From Candidatus Parcubacteria bacterium (GTDB lineage Bacteria > Patescibacteriota > Minisyncoccia > Minisyncoccales > JAGLUP01), in the NCBI GenBank assembly GCA_023134715.1, contig JAGLUP010000002.1:62001-126000 (forward strand): a stretch of 64,000 bases of DNA, read 5' to 3'. The notes under the pieces were generated by a model. That model made no database searches. It had not been told where the DNA came from and saw only the letters and a program-made list of their open reading frames with translations. Positions 59,867-64,000 of the stretch are shown one piece after another; the stretch's first letter is position 1, and the number at the start of each line of letters is the position of its first letter. A program made the position numbers and the translations under genes.

Positions 59867-61390
59867 ATGAATAAAACAACAAAAATTAAAAATCCAGTAT
59901 TTGTTTTGCGAAATGCTTCAAAATCCTATGGCAACCAGGACTTGTTTTCAGATGCCAATTTAACAGTAAATTTTAATCATCGGATTGCGATTGTCGGGCC
60001 GAATGGCATAGGCAAAAGCGCTCTCTTAAAAACAATTATTGGATTAGAAGAATTAGACGATGGGAATATAATAAAAAATAAAGATTTGAAAATTGGTTAT
60101 CTGTCTCAGGAAACTCACTGGAAATCGCTTGAGAATACTCTTTCGCAAGAAATTAATTCTGAAAATTTAAAAGAGAATAAATTAAATAACAATTATCGTT
60201 ATAAGGGACTGGTTGAGAAGTTCTTGGATGGTTTTGGTTTTTCCAAAGAAAGTTTTCAAAGAAAAATTAAAACATTGAGCGGCGGAGAAAGAACAAAGTT
60301 AGCATTAGCTAAAATTTTAGCTTTTGAGCCAAATTTATTGGTTTTAGACGAACCCACGAATCACCTTGATTTAGAAACAATAGAGTGGCTGGAAGAACTT
60401 TTATTAAAATGGAAACAAGCGATAATTTGCGTATCCCATGATAGATATTTCTTAGATAAAATATGCGACAAGACATTTGAGCTGACTAAGAAAGGATTAG
60501 ATAAGTATTATTGCGCTTATTCTGAACATCTTAAAGAAAAAGATAAACGTTTTGAGAGAAAAGAAAGAGAGTATAAAAATCAGCAGAAATATTTTAAGAA
60601 GCAGCAGATTTTTATTGATCGTTTTAGGGCAAAAGCATGCGCGGCAAAGGCTGTCCGGAGCAGGATTAAACAATTAGGAAAATTAGAGCAGGCTGAAAAA
60701 CCTGAAACGTTCAGAGATATAAAAATTGGTTTTGATATTGGAATAAAAACCTGTACAAAAGTTTTGGAAATAAACAATTTAATAGTTGGCAGAAAACAAG
60801 CGCCTTTGTTTAAAACATCTGGCAGAATAGAAGTAAATTGGGGAGATAAGATTGGAATTATAGGTAAAAATGGCGCTGGAAAGTCTACTTTATTAAAAAG
60901 TATTTTGAATATGAACGAGCTTGTAAAAGGAAAAATTAATACTGGGCAAGGGATAGAAATAGGTTATTACGCTCAGGCGCATGAGGAGCTGGACCCTAAA
61001 AAAACCATAATGGAAGAGATTGCGTCTAAAACTACAGCTCAAGAAGAAAAAATCAGGAGTGTTCTGGGATGCCTTTTGTTTACTCAAAATCAAGTTTCAA
61101 AAAAGATTGACAGTTTAAGCGGAGGCGAGCGCGCAAGAGTTGCTTTGGCTGAACTGATATTAGAGAAATCAAACTTTCTCTTGTTAGACGAGCCAACTAA
61201 TCATTTAGATTTGCCAAGCAAAGAAGTTGTAACCAATATGTTAAAAGAATTTAAGGGCGCAATTCTTTTGGTTTCTCATGATAGATATATTTTGAATAAT
61301 GTATGTAATATGATTTGGGAGATAAGTGATGGAAAATTAAAGAGATATATAGGAAATTACGAAGATTATCGCTACAATCTCAATCTTTAG
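59867..61390 (+). CDS. ABC-F family ATPase
   Basis: This 507-aa protein has two ABC domains in one chain and no membrane segment. Walker A motifs are GPNGIGKSALL and GKNGAGKSTLL, both LSGGE signatures are present, and LLDEPTNHLDL occurs twice. The charged linker between the domains (about 230-300) reaches the ribosome in ABC-F proteins. Such factors rescue or tune ribosomes and some give antibiotic resistance; the subclass is not readable by eye. Confidence 0.92.
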   Translation: MNKTTKIKNPVFVLRNASKSYGNQDLFSDANLTVNFNHRIAIVGPNGIGKSALLKTIIGLEELDDGNIIKNKDLKIGYLSQETHWKSLENTLSQEINSENLKENKLNNNYRYKGLVEKFLDGFGFSKESFQRKIKTLSGGERTKLALAKILAFEPNLLVLDEPTNHLDLETIEWLEELLLKWKQAIICVSHDRYFLDKICDKTFELTKKGLDKYYCAYSEHLKEKDKRFERKEREYKNQQKYFKKQQIFIDRFRAKACAAKAVRSRIKQLGKLEQAEKPETFRDIKIGFDIGIKTCTKVLEINNLIVGRKQAPLFKTSGRIEVNWGDKIGIIGKNGAGKSTLLKSILNMNELVKGKINTGQGIEIGYYAQAHEELDPKKTIMEEIASKTTAQEEKIRSVLGCLLFTQNQVSKKIDSLSGGERARVALAELILEKSNFLLLDEPTNHLDLPSKEVVTNMLKEFKGAILLVSHDRYILNNVCNMIWEISDGKLKRYIGNYEDYRYNLNL

Positions 61391-61477
61391 TTTTTTAAAA
61401 AATCTTAATCTTAATTCCGCGCAGTGGTATTTGGGTCTGTTTTGTAGGTCTAAGGTCGGGTCTTAAACTATCTAAAT

Positions 61478-61506
61478 TTGACAAAATTGCGCTGATACGG
61501 TATATT
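61478..61506 (+). promoter_or_regulatory. Promoter of the GlcG-like gene
   Basis: TTGACA (61478-61483), 17-nt spacer, TATATT (61501-61506). The leader then has a hairpin (aaaagttgaa/ttcaactttt, about 61527-61548) and AAGAGGTG before the ATG. Confidence 0.6.
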
Positions 61507-61599
61507 TAAAATAACAATGGAGGATAAAAAGTTGAATTTTCAACTTTTAAAAATAAGTTCATTGTAAATAAAATAATGAAATGAAAAAGAGGTGTAAAA

Positions 61600-62097
61600 A
61601 TGGATGAAAATGAAATAAAAAACGAAATAGAAACGGATGTTTCTGATATTCCTTCAGGAGCAGCATTGAAAGCAATTAAATATTTTACGGATGATTATTT
61701 AACGCAGGGCGAATTACAAGAAAAAACAAGAGACGACCAAAAACCTGTTGCTATAGCAATAGTGAATAAAAGCGGTAATTTAATAGCTTTTATTGGTATG
61801 GATAAGGTGAATCCGATTGATGTAGAATTGAGTATTGCTAAGGCCTGCGCAGCTCAGAAGTTTGAAGCAGATACTATTGACCTAAGAGATCTGAGGCGTT
61901 TAACATCTAATCGACCTTACCTCTATGGGGGAGGAATTACCATAAGAAACATGGAAGGAAAAGTCATCGGAGCAATAGGCGTAAGCGGTAGAGATACTGG
62001 AGAAGAAAACCATAAAATAGTAGTTGATGAGGCTCTGTATCATTTAAAAACAGTTTTGATCTCGCAAAAAAAAATGAGGGACCATATTAAGAGATGA
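61600..62097 (+). CDS. GlcG/HbpS-like (DUF336) protein
   Basis: This 165-aa protein has the family plan VAIAIVNKSGNLIAFIGMDKV, the helix with IAKACAAQKFEA, then YLYGGGITIRNMEGKVIGAIGVSG and a final helix. GlcG/HbpS proteins bind heme, cobalamin or small aldehydes. The role is not fixed by the sequence. Confidence 0.8.
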   Translation: MDENEIKNEIETDVSDIPSGAALKAIKYFTDDYLTQGELQEKTRDDQKPVAIAIVNKSGNLIAFIGMDKVNPIDVELSIAKACAAQKFEADTIDLRDLRRLTSNRPYLYGGGITIRNMEGKVIGAIGVSGRDTGEENHKIVVDEALYHLKTVLISQKKMRDHIKR

Positions 62098-62099
62098 TA

Positions 62100-62137
62100 A
62101 GAGGAGAAATCAAAAATAAATTTTCCTCTTTTTTTTA
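62100..62137 (+). terminator. Rho-independent terminator
   Basis: agaggagaaat and attttcctct pair with a single bulge, and eight T residues follow. Confidence 0.7.
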
Positions 62138-62156
62138 TTGTATGTTTAAACTCAAA

Positions 62157-62184
62157 TACTTTACCTGCGGCCGCAGGTAAAGTA
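62157..62184. promoter_or_regulatory. 28-bp perfect palindrome
   Basis: tactttacctgcgg is followed at once by its reverse complement, with no loop base. TATAAT (62183-62188) overlaps its right end, so it can be an operator for a dimeric regulator over a promoter, or an element of the genome's palindrome family. Confidence 0.7.
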
Positions 62185-62232
62185 TAATAATTTTAAAAAC
62201 TTCGAATATCAGCAATATTTTTATATTCTGTT

Positions 62233-62270
62233 AGGTCGGCTTTTAGTAAAGCCGGTTTTTTGGTAGAATA
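62233..62270 (+). promoter_or_regulatory. Terminator hairpin fused to extended -10
   Basis: gtcggcttt, loop, aaagccggt and T-run go straight into TGG-TAGAAT. A short frame begins at 62277. Confidence 0.5.
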
Positions 62271-62276
62271 AAGTAT

Positions 62277-62333
62277 ATGGATTATATGAATAATTTAAAA
62301 AATAAACTTGAATACAAAAAAGAAGGGCATTAA
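62277..62333 (+). CDS. Possible 18-aa leader peptide
   Basis: A frame from ATG at 62277 to TAA at 62333 starts just after the promoter. It is followed by a hairpin (gaaggg ... cccttc, 62322-62364) and a small catc/gatg stem with T-run, about 50 nt before the alkD-like gene. This could be an attenuation leader. The 320 bp from 62098 to 62416 hold nothing else. Confidence 0.3.
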   Translation: MDYMNNLKNKLEYKKEGH

Positions 62334-62416
62334 CCTTCGGACGAACCTTAGGTGTGTCCCTTCATCGTGATGTTTTTATTATATTAAATTACAAGACATA
62401 TTGTCAATAGCTATCA

Positions 62417-63166
62417 ATGAAATCTGTTATTCAATTAAAAAAAGAGTTAAAAAAAATATCCAGTCCTGAGCAGGCGAAAATTTCTGAACGGTTTTGTAAA
62501 ACTGGAAAAGGCGAATATGCTGAAGGAGAAATTTTCCTGGGAATTAAGGTTCCAGACCAAAGAAAAATTTCCAGCAATTATCAAAATCTTTCTTTAAAAG
62601 AAATAGGCCGGCTGCTTGATAGTAAAATCCATGAATATCGCCTTACTGCTTTATTTATTCTGATTAAAAAATATGAAAAAGCAGATGCTCAAGAAAAAAA
62701 GAAAATCTTTGATTTTTATTTAAAACAAACTAAAAATATAAATAACTGGGGTTTAGTGGATATTTCCGCTCCAAAAATTGTCGGAGATTATCTTTTAGAT
62801 AATCCTCGCGATGTTTTATATAAACTCGCAAAATCCCCGCCCAAGGCGGGTCCCCGACGAGTCGGGGAAAAAAATCTGTGGGAGAAAAGAATCGCGATAA
62901 TAGCGTGTTTTACTTTTATAAAAAATAATGATTTTAAGGACGCATTAAAAATCTCTAAAATACTTATTAAAGATGAACACGATTTAATTCATAAAGCAGT
63001 TGGCTGGATGCTGAGGGAAGTTGGAAAAAGAAACCAACAAATAGAAGAAGAATTTTTAAAAAAACACTGCAAGCAAATGCCGAGAGTTATGTTGAGATAC
63101 TCTATTGAAAAATTTGATGAAGACAAAAGAAAATTTTATATGAAGTTTTCCACTGGTAAATTATAA
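62417..63166 (+). CDS. AlkD-like DNA alkylation repair protein
   Basis: This 249-aa HEAT-repeat glycosylase type protein has ISERFCKTGKGEYAEGE, FLGIKVPDQRKI, NNWGLVDISAPKIVG, LWEKRIAIIACFTFI and KAVGWMLREVGKR, all typical of AlkD, which removes alkylated purines. In the middle, about 11 residues (PPKAGPRRVGE) come from an inserted GC-rich palindrome between LAKS and KNLWEKR. Confidence 0.9.
   Translation: MKSVIQLKKELKKISSPEQAKISERFCKTGKGEYAEGEIFLGIKVPDQRKISSNYQNLSLKEIGRLLDSKIHEYRLTALFILIKKYEKADAQEKKKIFDFYLKQTKNINNWGLVDISAPKIVGDYLLDNPRDVLYKLAKSPPKAGPRRVGEKNLWEKRIAIIACFTFIKNNDFKDALKISKILIKDEHDLIHKAVGWMLREVGKRNQQIEEEFLKKHCKQMPRVMLRYSIEKFDEDKRKFYMKFSTGKL
62835..62868. repeat. Double palindrome inserted in frame in the alkD-like gene
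   Basis: cccgcc/ggcggg and tccccgac/gtcgggga stand side by side. They keep the reading frame and are much richer in GC than the gene around them. Confidence 0.7.
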
Positions 63167-63187
63167 AAAAAGTGTTAATCTAAATAA

Positions 63188-64000
63188 ATGTACGAGCAAT
63201 TCTCTAATCTTGATCAACCCGAAAAAATATCGCGCTCTAAAAAATCAAAGATTTTTGCTTTGATTGCAATAGCCGCTTTGATAATTGGCGGTTTTTATTT
63301 TTGGAGTAAAAAACAAGAAACAGCTAAACCATATATCCAGGGCTATCGTCTGGTTAATGAAAAAATTTCGCAATCAGCCGCAATCGCAATTTACCTGCCA
63401 GACGGTCTTGAAAAATCAAACACTGAAAAAAATATTGAATTCTTTCCAGAGATTGAAGGCAATTGGCTAAAATCTGACCAAGGAAGAGAGATTATTTTCA
63501 AACCAAAAGAAAAACTGGAGCTAAACAGGTATTATTCGGTAGAACTAACATTAAGTCAATTAGATGAAATCTCTGCCCAATCCATCCAATTTGTCTCAGC
63601 TCAATCAGAAGCAGGGGAAAGCATTATTAAAGCTGATTTTCTGGTAGTTGAAAATCCAGAGATAATTGCTATTTTTCCCAAAGAAAATTCAGAAGCGCCG
63701 GAAAATTCAGAAATTACCATTGTTTTTAACCGACCAATGGTGCCTTTAACTACTCTTGGCTATTTGGAAGAAAAAGATATCCCTGTGGAGATTACTCCGG
63801 CAACCGAAGGAAGATTTAAATGGATTACTACAAGAAATTTACAATTTATTCCCAAAGAACGACTAAAAAGAGCTTCTAATTATAAAGTTAAAATAAAATC
63901 AGGAATGGTCTCAATGGACAATTTAGAAGTAAGAGGGCAAGAAATTGAATTTTTTACGAGAAAACTAAGATATCTTAATTTGACACAAGGCAGAATCATT
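63188..64000 (+). CDS. Alpha-2-macroglobulin-like protein, 5' part
   Basis: This open frame starts at the ATG at 63188 and continues to the window edge without a stop, so only the first 271 residues are seen. It has an N-terminal anchor (KIFALIAIAALIIGGFYFW), then beta domains with IIAIFPKENSEAPENSEITIVFNRPM and LQFIPKERLKRASNYKVKI. These are like the first MG/Ig-like domains of bacterial alpha-2-macroglobulins. Those proteins trap proteases in the envelope. The thioester motif, if any, lies outside the window. Confidence 0.75.
   Translation, partial: MYEQFSNLDQPEKISRSKKSKIFALIAIAALIIGGFYFWSKKQETAKPYIQGYRLVNEKISQSAAIAIYLPDGLEKSNTEKNIEFFPEIEGNWLKSDQGREIIFKPKEKLELNRYYSVELTLSQLDEISAQSIQFVSAQSEAGESIIKADFLVVENPEIIAIFPKENSEAPENSEITIVFNRPMVPLTTLGYLEEKDIPVEITPATEGRFKWITTRNLQFIPKERLKRASNYKVKIKSGMVSMDNLEVRGQEIEFFTRKLRYLNLTQGRII

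Noticed and set aside
1-64000. CRISPR array or cas genes
   Set aside because: I saw no regularly spaced direct repeats and no Cas-like protein; the repeats present are inverted or irregular in spacing.

Overview
The window looks like part of a chromosome from a Candidate Phyla Radiation (Patescibacteria, Parcubacteria-like) bacterium. It is clearly AT-rich. Gaps between genes are short, many starts carry an (a)GAGGTG ribosome site, and promoters are sigma70-like. Core genes are bacterial (recR, dnaB, dnaX, rarA, dapB, a one-chain purL with purM, an ABC-F ATPase). Many other genes belong to small families I associate with this group: the zinc-ribbon protein next to a uracil-DNA glycosylase, DUF3175, DUF4405, GtrA, a DUF4015-type glycoside hydrolase, and a large alpha-2-macroglobulin-like protein that runs off the right end. 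Assignments rest on reading motifs by eye; no search was run.

Layout. 1-1050: two small membrane proteins with structured RNA around them. 1056-7575: recR-dnaB (minus strand), then two tandem TFIIB/TFB-like genes, GtrA and dnaX. The TFB-like genes are the most surprising content: archaeal/eukaryal-type initiation factors in a bacterial setting, each apparently with a third cyclin-like repeat. 7632-24800: an accessory island beginning at a tRNA-Gln gene. It holds a large serine recombinase between ~160-bp inverted repeats, three copies of a ~300-bp repeat unit, two restriction-modification units (10.4-12.7 kb and 18.5-20.5 kb), several PD-(D/E)xK-like proteins, a membrane-anchored trypsin-like protease, a 1076-aa nuclease-like protein, and decayed gene fragments (AAA ATPase N-terminus, vsr, xre). 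A 16-bp sequence at the tRNA end recurs in direct orientation at 24.5 kb and may mark the other end.

24900-38930: housekeeping and surface genes: a Kazal-repeat surface protein, rarA, a secreted caspase-like protein, Nudix, pilin-like, UDG, dapB, purL-purM, and a frameshifted membrane protein. 39080-47020 is a second defence region: a methyltransferase/HNH endonuclease pair, an Xre regulator, and a tightly overlapping three-gene operon (AIPR protein, D12 adenine methyltransferase, and a HARE-HTH/nuclease/DGQHR fusion). It ends in a zincin-like gene fused at its 3' end to an HsdR remnant. 47057-64000: HAD hydrolase, secreted nuclease, a Panacea toxin-antitoxin pair, EamA transporter, amidohydrolase, ATP-cone/Mrr-like nuclease, an envelope-enzyme cluster, a DUF1284-RhuM-Fic fusion, ABC-F, a GlcG-like protein, AlkD and the partial macroglobulin.

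The best candidates for something undescribed are the three-repeat TFB pair, the AIPR-methyltransferase-DGQHR operon, the self-flanked recombinase at tRNA-Gln, and small GC-rich palindromes inserted in frame inside purL and alkD. A recurrent layout, in which a terminator T-tract runs straight into an extended -10 with the ATG 6-9 nt beyond, suggests routine leaderless transcription.
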